Below the pieces are notes generated by a model. The model saw nothing but the letters and a program-made list of their open reading frames with translations. It was not told the DNA's origin and ran no database searches. A stretch of 64,000 bases of DNA from the NCBI RefSeq assembly GCF_003265365.1, contig NZ_AUPM01000029.1, forward strand, positions 27,776 through 91,775, given 5' to 3'. Shown here one piece after another: positions 36,198-45,071 of the stretch. The DNA comes from Petrotoga sp. 9PW.55.5.1. Its GTDB lineage: Bacteria > Thermotogota > Thermotogae > Petrotogales > Petrotogaceae. A program made the position numbers and the translations under genes. The first letter of the stretch is position 1. Every line of letters starts with the position of its first letter.

Positions 36198-37011
36198 GAC
36201 TTCTATCTCCTATTTTCGGAAGAGAATTAATCAAAAATTTAGAATAGGGGTGGCTAGAGTTGGTAAACAATTTTTCTTTTTTTGAGATTTCAACTATTTT
36301 ACCCGCATACATTACCATTACTCTATCTGCAATGTTAGCATGTACTGCCATATCATGAGTTACTATTACCATGGTATTTTCTTGTTCTCTATGCAATTGT
36401 TTAAGCATTTGAATAACTCCTCTTTGAACTACAACATCTAAAGCTGTTGTGGGTTCATCTGCAAAAATAATTTTAGGTTTAAGGATAGTTGCTAACGCTA
36501 TTGTAGTTCTTTGCCTCATGCCTCCAGATAGTTGATGAGGATAAGAATTCAAGACTTCCAAAGGTAATCCTAAATATTTTAAATGATCTTCCGTTAACTT
36601 TTCAAACTCCTTTTTGTCCTCGGTTTTTTTGTGAGCAGAAATTACATCTTCAAAAGTCTTTCTTATTTTTCTTACAGGGTTAAATGTACTCATCGATCCT
36701 TGTGGAATATATGAGATATCTTCCCATTGTACTTTTCTAAGTTTATCTTTTTCTAAAGTTAATAAATTAAAGTTTTTATCATTGTATGAATAATTTACTT
36801 CTCCTTTTAAAACTCTTAAGGGTGGCTTTACCATCGCTAATAGCACTTTCAATAATGTACTTTTTCCACATCCTGATTCACCTGCTAAACCCATAATTTC
36901 GTTCTCTTCAACAGAAAAGGTTAAATTATCTACCGCTTTTACATCTCTTTTCACACCAAAGACATGGGTTATATAATATGCAGACAGATCTTCTATTTGA
37001 AGTAACGCCAT
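36175..37011 (-). CDS. Opp/Dpp-type ABC transporter ATPase, OppD-like, shortened by a frameshift
   Basis: ATP-binding subunit partner of OppF. It has Walker A GESGCGKSTLLK, Q-loop IPQGSMSTFNPVRKI, signature LSGGMRQRTTIALA, Walker B IIFADEPTTALD and H-loop VTHDMAVHA. The 278 residues end in SQKKKCTR, about 50 residues before the usual C-terminus. The missing cysteine-rich tail is encoded in the next frame after an A10 tract. The nucleotide-binding domain is complete, so partial function is conceivable. It starts at ATG behind GGAGG, 5 bp after oppC. Confidence 0.85.
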   Translation of the reverse strand: MALLQIEDLSAYYITHVFGVKRDVKAVDNLTFSVEENEIMGLAGESGCGKSTLLKVLLAMVKPPLRVLKGEVNYSYNDKNFNLLTLEKDKLRKVQWEDISYIPQGSMSTFNPVRKIRKTFEDVISAHKKTEDKKEFEKLTEDHLKYLGLPLEVLNSYPHQLSGGMRQRTTIALATILKPKIIFADEPTTALDVVVQRGVIQMLKQLHREQENTMVIVTHDMAVHANIADRVMVMYAGKIVEISKKEKLFTNSSHPYSKFLINSLPKIGDRSQKKKCTR

Positions 37012-37016
37012 CTATA

Positions 37017-37880
37017 TTAACCTCCCATTTTTATTCTTTGCAGCCTAGTTCTTGGATCTAAAAATTCACTTATACTTACTGATAACATGTATAAGGCTAC
37101 AAAAAATATTATAGACAAAATTATTGGAGTTAGCATCCACCACCATATTCCCCTGAATATAGCTTGATACTGCATGGCCCAATGTATCGTTGTACCTATA
37201 GTGGGAGTTTCTAAACTAGTTAAACCGAGAACTGATAATGTTATTTCCATTCCTAAAGCCCAAAGTATTGTATTAATGAAGTTTGCTATAACCCAAGGGA
37301 TAACAAAAGGTAAATGTTCTTTAAATACTACTTTCCACATGTTCATCCCTGAAAATACAGATGTGTAAGTAAACTCTCTTTCCCTTAAACTTAAGACCTG
37401 AGCTCGAACCTGTTTCCCACCCCAAGGCCATGAAAATATTGATAGTATCGCCCCTAATACAAATATAGTCATTCTTTCCCTTAAAGAGAAAGACAAAAAT
37501 ACTAGTATTGGTAGAGAAGGTAATACAATAAAACTATCATTTATTGACATTAAAACTCTATCTAAGATTCCTCCTCTATACCCTGCTATTAATCCAACTA
37601 TTGTTCCTATTATAGTAGATATGATGGCCGTTGTTAATCCTAAAATGAACGAGTTTTTTAATGCATGCGTAGTATTCCAAAATATATCTTGTCCCATTGA
37701 GTTTGTACCTAATAGATATTGCAAGCTTGGTGGTCTATCTTTTGGAACTACGTTCCATGATCTTGGGTCATATGGTGAAAAAATCGATATTATAGCTAAA
37801 AAAGCTAAGATAAAGATTACTACAAATCCAAATAAAAATTTTTTATCCCTTTTTAAAAGGTCTTTAAATATAACAAACAT
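37017..37880 (-). CDS. Opp/Dpp-type ABC transporter permease, OppC-like
   Basis: Inner-membrane permease. The 287 residues have an N-terminal helix (FLFGFVVIFILAFLAIISIF), the family stretch YLLGTNSMGQDIFWNTTHAL, five further helices, and the EAA-like loop (EFTYTSVFSGMNMWKVVFKEHLPFVIP). In Thermotogota, transporters of this class often carry oligosaccharides. The ROK regulator and alpha-galactosidase upstream suggest that here. GAGGTG precedes the ATG. The gene looks intact. Confidence 0.92.
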   Translation of the reverse strand: MFVIFKDLLKRDKKFLFGFVVIFILAFLAIISIFSPYDPRSWNVVPKDRPPSLQYLLGTNSMGQDIFWNTTHALKNSFILGLTTAIISTIIGTIVGLIAGYRGGILDRVLMSINDSFIVLPSLPILVFLSFSLRERMTIFVLGAILSIFSWPWGGKQVRAQVLSLREREFTYTSVFSGMNMWKVVFKEHLPFVIPWVIANFINTILWALGMEITLSVLGLTSLETPTIGTTIHWAMQYQAIFRGIWWWMLTPIILSIIFFVALYMLSVSISEFLDPRTRLQRIKMGG

Positions 37881-37892
37881 ATTATCATCACC

Positions 37893-38902
37893 TCATTTAT
37901 ACCTTATTCTTGGATCAAACAAAGGATAAGTTAAATCAACTATCAAAGAAGCAGTTGCAATAGCTATAATTGAAAAAACTGAGATGCCCATCATTAAGTT
38001 AAAATCTCCATTAGTAATTGCCATTTTTAATAAAGAACCAACTCCTGGGTAAGAGAAAGCAACTTCAGTTATAATTGCTCCATTAAAAATGCCTCCAATT
38101 TGAAGACCTAAATTAGTAATTTGAGGAAGCATACCATTTCTCATTACATAACTAAACAGTATTTTGTTTTTAGGTAACCCTGCAAATTCTACATAAGTCA
38201 CAAAATCTTCTGCTACTATATTAGAAGTCAGCGATCTCATACTTAAAAACCACCAACCTATACCTATTATTACTAAAGATATACCAGGTAAAATACTATG
38301 TTTAATAACATCCATAATAAACGTCCAGCTAAAAGACGGTTGGATTCCTATACTGTATCCACCATCATTGGAAATATTGGGAAAATATAAACAAACAAAA
38401 TAACTAAAATTAGTGCCATAACATAATATGGAATAGGATAAATGGACATAGATATTACAGCTAATACATCAGACCATTTTTTATCTTTGAAATATCCGGC
38501 TAATCCTCCCAAAATATTACCGATGAGCCATGATATGATCATAGAAGTCAAAAGTAAAAAAAATGTCCATGGAAGAGAGTTGGCTATTATTTCCATAACT
38601 GGTGTTGGAAACATGGATAATGATGGACCCAGATCAAAAGTAAAAAGATGTTTCCAAAAAGCTAAATATTGTTCAAATAATGTTCCTTCTAAACCATATA
38701 ATTCTTTTAAATTATTTTGTAAGCTTGCAATAGCTTCAGGTTCCATATACATTCCACCATAAGAAGTAAGGCGATTTATTGCCGTTTGGACCGGATCTAT
38801 CGGAGTTAATCTGGGAATTATAAAAGTTATTGTTATTCCAATGAATATAACGACTACATACTGAATTAAACGAGGAATAACATATGTTTTCAATACTCTC
38901 AA
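37893..38902 (-). pseudogene. Opp/Dpp-type ABC transporter permease, OppB-like, frameshifted
   Basis: Partner permease of OppC. The first frame starts at TTG 38902, 8 nt after GGAGG, and encodes helices 1-4 ending FPIFPMMVDTV at a stop (38348). The second frame carries GGYSIGIQPSFSWTFIMDVI and the rest, with the conserved AGLPKNKILFSYVMRNGMLP loop, to 37893. One missing G at plus-strand 38362-38363 explains it: ATGATGGTGG should be ATGATGGGTGG. The repaired protein would be about 336 residues, the normal size. As read, no full-length OppB can be made. Confidence 0.85.
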
Positions 38903-38930
38903 TAGTTTCCCCTCCATTTTATTTGTTAAA

Positions 38931-38952
38931 TGCCCGCTCTTACGAGCGGGCA
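38931..38952 (-). promoter_or_regulatory. Hairpin between binding-protein and permease genes
   Basis: TGCCCGCTC (38931-38939) and GAGCGGGCA (38944-38952) form a perfect 9-bp GC-rich stem with a 4-nt loop and no T tract. Position and form match the stabilising or attenuating hairpins that keep binding-protein mRNA more abundant than permease mRNA. Confidence 0.65.
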
Positions 38953-39001
38953 TCGAACCTTTTGACTACCTAGTTTTTTTGTGAAAATTTTTATTATTAG
39001 T

Positions 39002-40873
39002 TTACTTTTTTCCTGTAGGTTCTAGTCTTGGCAGCATGAACTTAAATTCAGCCCACCAAGAAACATTGGCCATATAAGGATTTTTTGCCGAAGGATAGTT
39101 TGTCCAATAATAGTTATCGTTAGCATTAAATTTTTTGTTTATTACCATTGGAATTATAGGCATTTCTTCAACAGCTATTTTGTAGAACTCTTGCGCTAAT
39201 TCCATAACTTTAGGATCTGCAAAATAAGAAGCGCCCATCTCATCTATTATTTTATCTACTCTTTGAGGGACTTTCCATCTGTAATTGTTCGCAGTTGTTA
39301 CGGCAGTTCCTAAAGGGGTATAGAAGTCGGATTTAAAGCCATTGATGAACGTCCAAATATCAGGAATACCTGAGGATGCCAACATTCCTCCCCAGAATGA
39401 ACCAACTTCATAATCTCCTATAGCCTGTCTTGTCCATAAGGGACCTGCTTCTAGGGTTTCAACATTAACCTGTATCCCGAATTTTCTCCACTGATCGGCT
39501 ACCGCAAAAGCTAATCTTGTGGCATCTATTTCAAAATCAGCTGGTGCAACGATGCTTACCTTCCACTGAGTCCCATCAGGGAGTAACCATCTTCCATTTT
39601 TGTCTTTAGAAAAACCATGTTGCAAAAGAAGTTTTTCAGCTTGTTGAGGATCGTATTTCCACCAACCGACCCCCCAAACTGCTTCGGGATCTTCTACTTC
39701 AATATTGTATTGTTCTTCAGCCCAATCAGCTATTCTGTAAGCAACATTTGTATCATATGGTTTATATCCATCATCTAATGTAAAGCTTTCAAGCCAGGAT
39801 TCTAAAGGATCATAATATATCTCAGTGAAATATTGAGTAGGACACGAGTGGAGAGGAGAAACTCTCTCTATTCCAGCGTATCCTGAAATAACAACTTCCT
39901 CTATGTTTATCGCTAGGGTTAATGCCCATCTTACATCTTTTATATCGAACGGATATTTAGCATTGTTAATGAACATCCCTCTGGAATTAACATCATCCAT
40001 CCATGCCCAAGGGAAGTCTTCGTACCATACCACGGAATACTCGTTCCTTTCTCTCAAAACTTCAAACGCTTCAGGAGTTAAGTCAAAAATCATGTCCAAT
40101 TCATGACGAGCCTGAGCAGCTACTTTTCTATCATCAGTACCATAGTAAATGAAGAGAACATAGTTAGGTTTTGGTTCTCCATACAATTGACCTACACTTG
40201 TTCTTTGCCAATCATCACGTTTTTTGAATAGAAACCAATATCCTTGTGGGTCGTAACTATCTAGTATATATGGACCTATTGAAACAGGTGGGTTAAAAGT
40301 AAAAGTTAAAGGATTTTCAACATTCTCCCAAATATGTTTTGGCTGGATAAAAAGAGCTCCATAAACTAATGAAGTAAAAATGTTATGAGCCTTAGGATTT
40401 GGAGAATTAAGTTCTATAACCACGGTATAATCATCCGTTTTGTAAATATCTTTTACGTACATTTGAAGTTGAGCACTTGAATTCATTCCCGGATTACTTG
40501 CTATATTTTTTACAGTGAATATTACATCTTCAGCTGTGAAAGGAACCCCATCACTCCAGTAAATCCCTTCCCTTAATTTTATAGTTATTTTGGTGAAATC
40601 TTCATTATACACAGGTTCCTCTGCTGCTAAAGCATTTATCCATTCACCTGTTTGTGGATCAACATACCACAAAGCATCCATTAATACCTGTTGAGGCCCA
40701 TGTCCTGCTAGAGATCCAGGTATCCAGAGATTAAAATTTCCTGGATTACCAACTCTTCCGTGCAAGTTATCGACAATCAAAGTTTCACTTCGTGGGATCG
40801 TTGGTAATACCTGTGAAAAAAAAGTCCCAACCAACAAAATAGCTAAAGCTACTATCCACACTCTCTTTTTCAT
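39002..40873 (-). CDS. Family-5 extracellular solute-binding protein, probably for oligosaccharides
   Basis: Exported binding protein of the Opp-type transporter. The 623 residues have a signal peptide (MKKRVWIVALAILLVGTFFS) and the SBP5 motifs FTKITIKLREGIYWSDGVPF, TAEDVIFTVKNI, FDIKDVRWALTLAIN and DPQQAEKLLLQHGF. Its length and Trp-rich sequence resemble Thermotoga SBP5 proteins shown to bind beta-glucosides or mannosides rather than peptides. The ROK regulator, GH36 and Leloir genes nearby favour a galactoside. AAGGAGG precedes the ATG. A hairpin follows the stop. Confidence 0.88.
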   Translation of the reverse strand: MKKRVWIVALAILLVGTFFSQVLPTIPRSETLIVDNLHGRVGNPGNFNLWIPGSLAGHGPQQVLMDALWYVDPQTGEWINALAAEEPVYNEDFTKITIKLREGIYWSDGVPFTAEDVIFTVKNIASNPGMNSSAQLQMYVKDIYKTDDYTVVIELNSPNPKAHNIFTSLVYGALFIQPKHIWENVENPLTFTFNPPVSIGPYILDSYDPQGYWFLFKKRDDWQRTSVGQLYGEPKPNYVLFIYYGTDDRKVAAQARHELDMIFDLTPEAFEVLRERNEYSVVWYEDFPWAWMDDVNSRGMFINNAKYPFDIKDVRWALTLAINIEEVVISGYAGIERVSPLHSCPTQYFTEIYYDPLESWLESFTLDDGYKPYDTNVAYRIADWAEEQYNIEVEDPEAVWGVGWWKYDPQQAEKLLLQHGFSKDKNGRWLLPDGTQWKVSIVAPADFEIDATRLAFAVADQWRKFGIQVNVETLEAGPLWTRQAIGDYEVGSFWGGMLASSGIPDIWTFINGFKSDFYTPLGTAVTTANNYRWKVPQRVDKIIDEMGASYFADPKVMELAQEFYKIAVEEMPIIPMVINKKFNANDNYYWTNYPSAKNPYMANVSWWAEFKFMLPRLEPTGKK

Positions 40874-40972
40874 GCCCGTATTCCTCCTTCAAAATTAAAA
40901 TAGAAAACAAAAGAACGATGATACTTATTATGAAGTTTTTACAGAATAAATTTCTTAGATCTAATTGAAGCA

Positions 40973-42091
40973 TTAATTATATTTATTATTGGCGCTAATT
41001 TTTGAGAAAATTTTATTGACTAATTCTGTATCATTCATAATTTGGTTCATATAAGACATAGCAGATCCTTTTGAAATGCTCTCTAATCCATTTTCATCTA
41101 TTATTATTTTAATTTTCCTTCTACCATTGTCTATAATTTTAGATTCTGTTTTTTTCACCATTTCTTTTAAAGCTTTTTTAGGTAGAATTTCCGTATGTCC
41201 ACCAATAATGAATATTTCTGGATCTAAAAAATTAATCATAATAGATGCTATTTTCGAATACCATTCAACGTAAGGTTCTAAAATAATAGAATTTTGTTTG
41301 CTGTTTACAAATTTTTGAAATCGTAAAAGATCTAAAGCATTAGTTTTTTCTTGATCTACTATTTTTATTATTAAGGGTAATTCTCCCGAAAAACTATGAG
41401 CTCCTTTGTAAAGTTCACCATTTATAATTATTCCATTACCTTGAATCCCTTCTATATTTTTCTCATTTATATGAAAACTTAAAAACATAAAAACAATATC
41501 TTGATATTTTCCTCTATTTCGTAAAAAATGATACATTGCACCTGCATTAGCATCATTTTCTAGATAAACTAACTTGTTAATTTTTTTCTCTAATATTCTT
41601 TTTAAAGGCAGATCTTGAATTGGGAAAATACCGGATGATAAAACCATTCCTTGTTCATGGTCCACAGGTTCAGGGAAAGAAACCGCTATAAAAAGAACAT
41701 TATCTAAATAAGATGAGAAAAGATTTATACAATAATTTAAATCATCTATGATTGTTTTTTCATCAACCTTTTTAAAAAGAATTTCTTTTCTAATAACCTT
41801 AAAATTTAAATTCATCAGATATGCAAGAATAAAGCTTTCTGTAACAGTTACTCCTATATTATAGGCGAAATCATAGTTGAATTTTATCTGATAAGATTTC
41901 CTACCAACGGTATGATTTTCAACTTTTTCAGCATCATAAATAATAAGACCGCTTTTCTTTAATTTCTTTAAATTTCTCGAAATATTTGATCTATCAATAT
42001 TTAATTCTCTACTAAGCTCTAACATTGTTACATTTCCCTTTAACCAGATATTTTGTATTATTTTTAGTTGAGTATTATTATTTAAAAGCAT
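40973..42091 (-). CDS. ROK-family transcriptional repressor
   Basis: Sugar-responsive regulator with an N-terminal winged helix-turn-helix (TMLELSRELNIDRSNISRNL) and a C-terminal ROK sugar-binding domain (VYLENDANAGAMYHF, KGAHSFSGELPLI, IIGGHTEILPKKAL). The CxCGxxGC zinc motif usual in ROK proteins is absent; the segment after FSGELPLI has no cysteine. ATG 42091 is 5 nt after GGTGA; an in-frame TTG at 42103 is an alternative. It lies between the GH36 gene and the binding-protein gene, so it probably controls one or both. A 20-bp palindrome lies upstream. Confidence 0.88.
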   Translation of the reverse strand: MLLNNNTQLKIIQNIWLKGNVTMLELSRELNIDRSNISRNLKKLKKSGLIIYDAEKVENHTVGRKSYQIKFNYDFAYNIGVTVTESFILAYLMNLNFKVIRKEILFKKVDEKTIIDDLNYCINLFSSYLDNVLFIAVSFPEPVDHEQGMVLSSGIFPIQDLPLKRILEKKINKLVYLENDANAGAMYHFLRNRGKYQDIVFMFLSFHINEKNIEGIQGNGIIINGELYKGAHSFSGELPLIIKIVDQEKTNALDLLRFQKFVNSKQNSIILEPYVEWYSKIASIMINFLDPEIFIIGGHTEILPKKALKEMVKKTESKIIDNGRRKIKIIIDENGLESISKGSAMSYMNQIMNDTELVNKIFSKISANNKYN

Positions 42092-42345
42092 TTTTATCAC
42101 CAAAAAATATTGTTAATTTAACTTAATATTTGCACATTACACAAAATATTATATCAACTATTATAATGCAAAGCAAGTCTAATAAACGTTAGCTATTTTA
42201 AATCACGGTAGATTATTCGTAATTAAATTCAATTACAAAAAGAAATCTCAAAATTACTTAATTTTGAACAAAATAAAAAATATAGAACTATTTTCAAATA
42301 ACCATAAAACCTAAGATTAATTTATCTTAACAAAATTTACTTGAT
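42092..42345 (-). promoter_or_regulatory. ROK gene upstream region with a 20-bp palindrome
   Basis: About 250 bp between the GH36 stop and the ROK start. TCAAAATTA and TAATTTTGA (42248-42267) form a perfect inverted repeat with a 2-bp centre, a plausible operator for the ROK repressor. A single half-site (TCAAAATTA) recurs at 40889-40897 next to the binding-protein start. The remainder is AT-rich without clear features. Confidence 0.5.
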
Positions 42346-44496
42346 TTACTTAATATTATTAGAAATTTTCTTTACTTTCAATATTCTGCTAAAAAAATGG
42401 TCTATTTTTCCATAAGTTAGAAACTTCTTACTTGAATCTTCTATAATAATTCCTCTTTCTTTCAGTGCTTTACCAGACAAAGTGATCACTTCTTTTTCTT
42501 CATCTTTAACTCCTTCGTAAATTGTATATAAAGCCTCATCTTCTAAACCTTTTAACTTTAAATTGACTCTATCAAACAACCCAAATCTCATTGGATTTCT
42601 AAGATATATAATGACTCCTTCGCTCTTATCTTCGTTTAGATATTGAACTGCAAAATATCTCTCATTTGTTACTGATGACAGCCTGTATTGATACCCTTCT
42701 TGTACTATTTTTCTTATTTCTTTGTAAAATTGAACTTGGTTTTTGGCTATTTCAAAATCTTTTTCGCTAAATTTGTTTAAATCTGCTCCAATTCCTAAAG
42801 ATCCCATCATGGATGAATGAAACCTGTATTCTAAAGGGTACGCTTCTTTTCCTCCCCAATCAGTTACCCAACCCATCATTATTTTAGGAGCATAGGCATA
42901 AGAAAACCCTTCTTGGATTTCCAACCTATCAAAAGGATCTGTGTTATCACTTGTCCAAACTTGGTCTGCATACTGCATAATACCCAAATCTACTCTTCCT
43001 CCACCACTAGAACAGTTTTCAAAAGTAACTTGAGGATACTTTTCTCTTAAGTATTTCCAAATATCGTACAAATTCCAAATATATTTAACCCATATTTCTC
43101 TTTGTTTTTTCACTTCCGTTTCTGACCAGCCTGATTCAAAAATATGCCTGTTCATATCCCACTTAACAAAATCTATATCGTTTTCTGTTAAAAGCTTGTC
43201 CATGAAATTTATTATAAATTGTTTTACATCTTGCCTTGCAAGATTAAGTATTAACTGATTTCGCTGTAATGAACGAGGCCTATTAGGAAAATTGATCACC
43301 CAATCTGGATGGTTCCTATACAAATCACTATCAGGATTAACCATTTCTGGTTCTACCCATATACCAAAATCCATTCCCAAGGATTTTACATACTCTATTA
43401 ATGGTTTTAACCCATTTGGGAACTTTTCTTTGTTGACATACCAATCTCCAAGGCCGGCATGATCGTCATTCCTTTGACCAAACCATCCATCATCGATTAC
43501 AAATAATTCAACACCTATTTTTGCTGCTTTTTCTGCAAGAATCTTTTGATTTTCCTCAGTTACATTGAACGTAGTTGCTTCCCATGAGTTGTATAAAACC
43601 TTCCTGATTTTATGAGCTTTATCCTGGGGCAATATATAATCTAGTTGATAATGGTGAAGATTTTGACTAGCTTTGGAAAATCCTTCATTTGAAAAACCAA
43701 ACACAAACTTAGGGGTTATGAATTTTTTTGATGGTTCTAAAATATATGTAAAGTCCCATTCATTTATCCCAGAGATGATTCCTATTCTCTCATAAATCCT
43801 TTTCTGGATCGATATTTTCCAGTTTCCACTCCAGGCTAATTCACCAAAATATACTTTACCCCTTTCTTCAGTAGCTTCATAGTCAATTGCAAAGTACGGA
43901 TTCATATAAGCACTGGTTTTACCTACTCTGCTTTCTAAAACTTTGCTCCCTTCATTTATTTTTTCTTTTCGTAAGTGAAATTCGCTTCCCCACATACCAG
44001 TTAAATAATTTAAGCTCGCTTTTTTTGAATTTTCAACGTATAATGACGCTGATTTTATATCTTCTATCTTTATTTCTTTATCAGAATTATTTTCTAATTC
44101 TACCCATCTTTCTATAATGTCGTACTTTTCTATTAATCTATAAAAAAGTTTTACACTCAATCCATATTGTTCATCTAATAATTTTATAATTAGTTGATCG
44201 CCTTTAATCTCAAAATTAACATAATTCAAAACTACGTCTCTCACTCCATCGTAATATTCAACTTTAAGGCAATGTTCAACATTATTCTTTTCACCTCTCA
44301 CAGAAAACTCATCATTCCAAGTGTATCTGTCCATTACAACAAGGTCATTAACCCCAGGATAATCATCAAATCTTGGCAATTTTGATCCCCAATACAAATT
44401 TTTCAACTTGCCTTTTTCATCCAATCCAAACACGTAACCCATATTTTCTGTTTCTAAAAACCATCTTTTGTTTTTGCCTTCATAAGTTATTGCCAC
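42346..44496 (-). CDS. Alpha-galactosidase (GH36)
   Basis: Cytoplasmic alpha-galactosidase releasing galactose from melibiose- or raffinose-type sugars or galactomannan fragments. The 716 residues have no signal peptide. Motifs: FVIDDGWFGQRNDDHAGLGD, WVEPEMVNPDSDLY, VKWDMNRHI with the nucleophile Asp, and ENCSSGGGRVDLGIM with QVWTSDNTD holding the acid/base Asp. The start is GTG 44496, 5 nt after GAGGTGA; an upstream GTG (44505) overlaps that site. It reads toward the ROK gene, and galactose released can feed galK and galT at 53-55 kb. Confidence 0.92.
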   Translation of the reverse strand: MAITYEGKNKRWFLETENMGYVFGLDEKGKLKNLYWGSKLPRFDDYPGVNDLVVMDRYTWNDEFSVRGEKNNVEHCLKVEYYDGVRDVVLNYVNFEIKGDQLIIKLLDEQYGLSVKLFYRLIEKYDIIERWVELENNSDKEIKIEDIKSASLYVENSKKASLNYLTGMWGSEFHLRKEKINEGSKVLESRVGKTSAYMNPYFAIDYEATEERGKVYFGELAWSGNWKISIQKRIYERIGIISGINEWDFTYILEPSKKFITPKFVFGFSNEGFSKASQNLHHYQLDYILPQDKAHKIRKVLYNSWEATTFNVTEENQKILAEKAAKIGVELFVIDDGWFGQRNDDHAGLGDWYVNKEKFPNGLKPLIEYVKSLGMDFGIWVEPEMVNPDSDLYRNHPDWVINFPNRPRSLQRNQLILNLARQDVKQFIINFMDKLLTENDIDFVKWDMNRHIFESGWSETEVKKQREIWVKYIWNLYDIWKYLREKYPQVTFENCSSGGGRVDLGIMQYADQVWTSDNTDPFDRLEIQEGFSYAYAPKIMMGWVTDWGGKEAYPLEYRFHSSMMGSLGIGADLNKFSEKDFEIAKNQVQFYKEIRKIVQEGYQYRLSSVTNERYFAVQYLNEDKSEGVIIYLRNPMRFGLFDRVNLKLKGLEDEALYTIYEGVKDEEKEVITLSGKALKERGIIIEDSSKKFLTYGKIDHFFSRILKVKKISNNIK

Positions 44497-44589
44497 ACTT
44501 ATCACCTCTTCACATTTGTTTTATATTATTAATATGATAAAATTAATTGAAATACTTCCTCAATTTACTATTATACGAGGGGGGATCTT

Positions 44590-45000
44590 ATGAAAGGTAT
44601 GTTGTCAGAATTTAAAAAATTTGCTGTCAAAGGAAACATCATTGATCTCGCTGTTGGGGTTATTATAGGGACTGCTTTTAGTAAAATTGTCACTTCTTTA
44701 GTAAACGATATTTTAATGCCTTTTATAGGTTTACTCATCGGGGGCATAAACTTCGCAAGCCTTGAATTTCGCATAGGAGAGGCGTCCATTAAATATGGTA
44801 ATTTTATCCAAATAGTGGTGGATTTTCTAATAGTAGCATTTTCTATATTCATATTTGTTCACTTCATAAATAGGATAAGAAAGGAATTTGAAAAACCCGC
44901 TCCTCCTCCGCCTACTTCCGCTCCACCAGTTCCTTCTAAAGAAGAGATGCTGTTAACAGATATCAAAAACATTTTAGAAGAAATTAAATCTAAAAAATAA
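44590..45000 (+). CDS. mscL: Large-conductance mechanosensitive channel
   Basis: Opens under membrane tension to release solutes after osmotic downshock. The 136 residues match Msc[21 protein letters not shown], helix 1 [21 protein letters not shown] with [11 protein letters not shown], helix 2 [21 protein letters not shown] Pro-rich linker ([13 protein letters not shown]) precedes the C-terminal helix. GAGGGGG precedes the ATG. It is the only plus-strand gene within the sugar region and has its own terminator, so it is probably independent of the sugar genes. Confidence 0.95.
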   Translation: MKGMLSEFKKFAVKGNIIDLAVGVIIGTAFSKIVTSLVNDILMPFIGLLIGGINFASLEFRIGEASIKYGNFIQIVVDFLIVAFSIFIFVHFINRIRKEFEKPAPPPPTSAPPVPSKEEMLLTDIKNILEEIKSKK

Positions 45001-45032
45001 TTTTTCAGTTAAATTCATAACCAAGTATAAGT

Positions 45033-45058
45033 AAAAAGAGGTGAAACACCCCTTTTTT
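45033..45058. terminator. Shared terminator of mscL and the GH42 operon
   Basis: AAAAAGAGGTG (45033-45043) pairs with CACCCCTTTTT (from 45047) across an AAA loop with one mismatch, giving A and T runs on both sides. It can end transcripts from both directions and lies between convergent genes. Confidence 0.8.
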
Positions 45059-45071
45059 ATTATTTCTTCTT

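Noticed and set aside
40785..40973. 62-codon frame upstream of the family-5 binding protein
   Set aside because: It overlaps the binding-protein start in another frame, has no ribosome-binding site and its composition is that of a leader.
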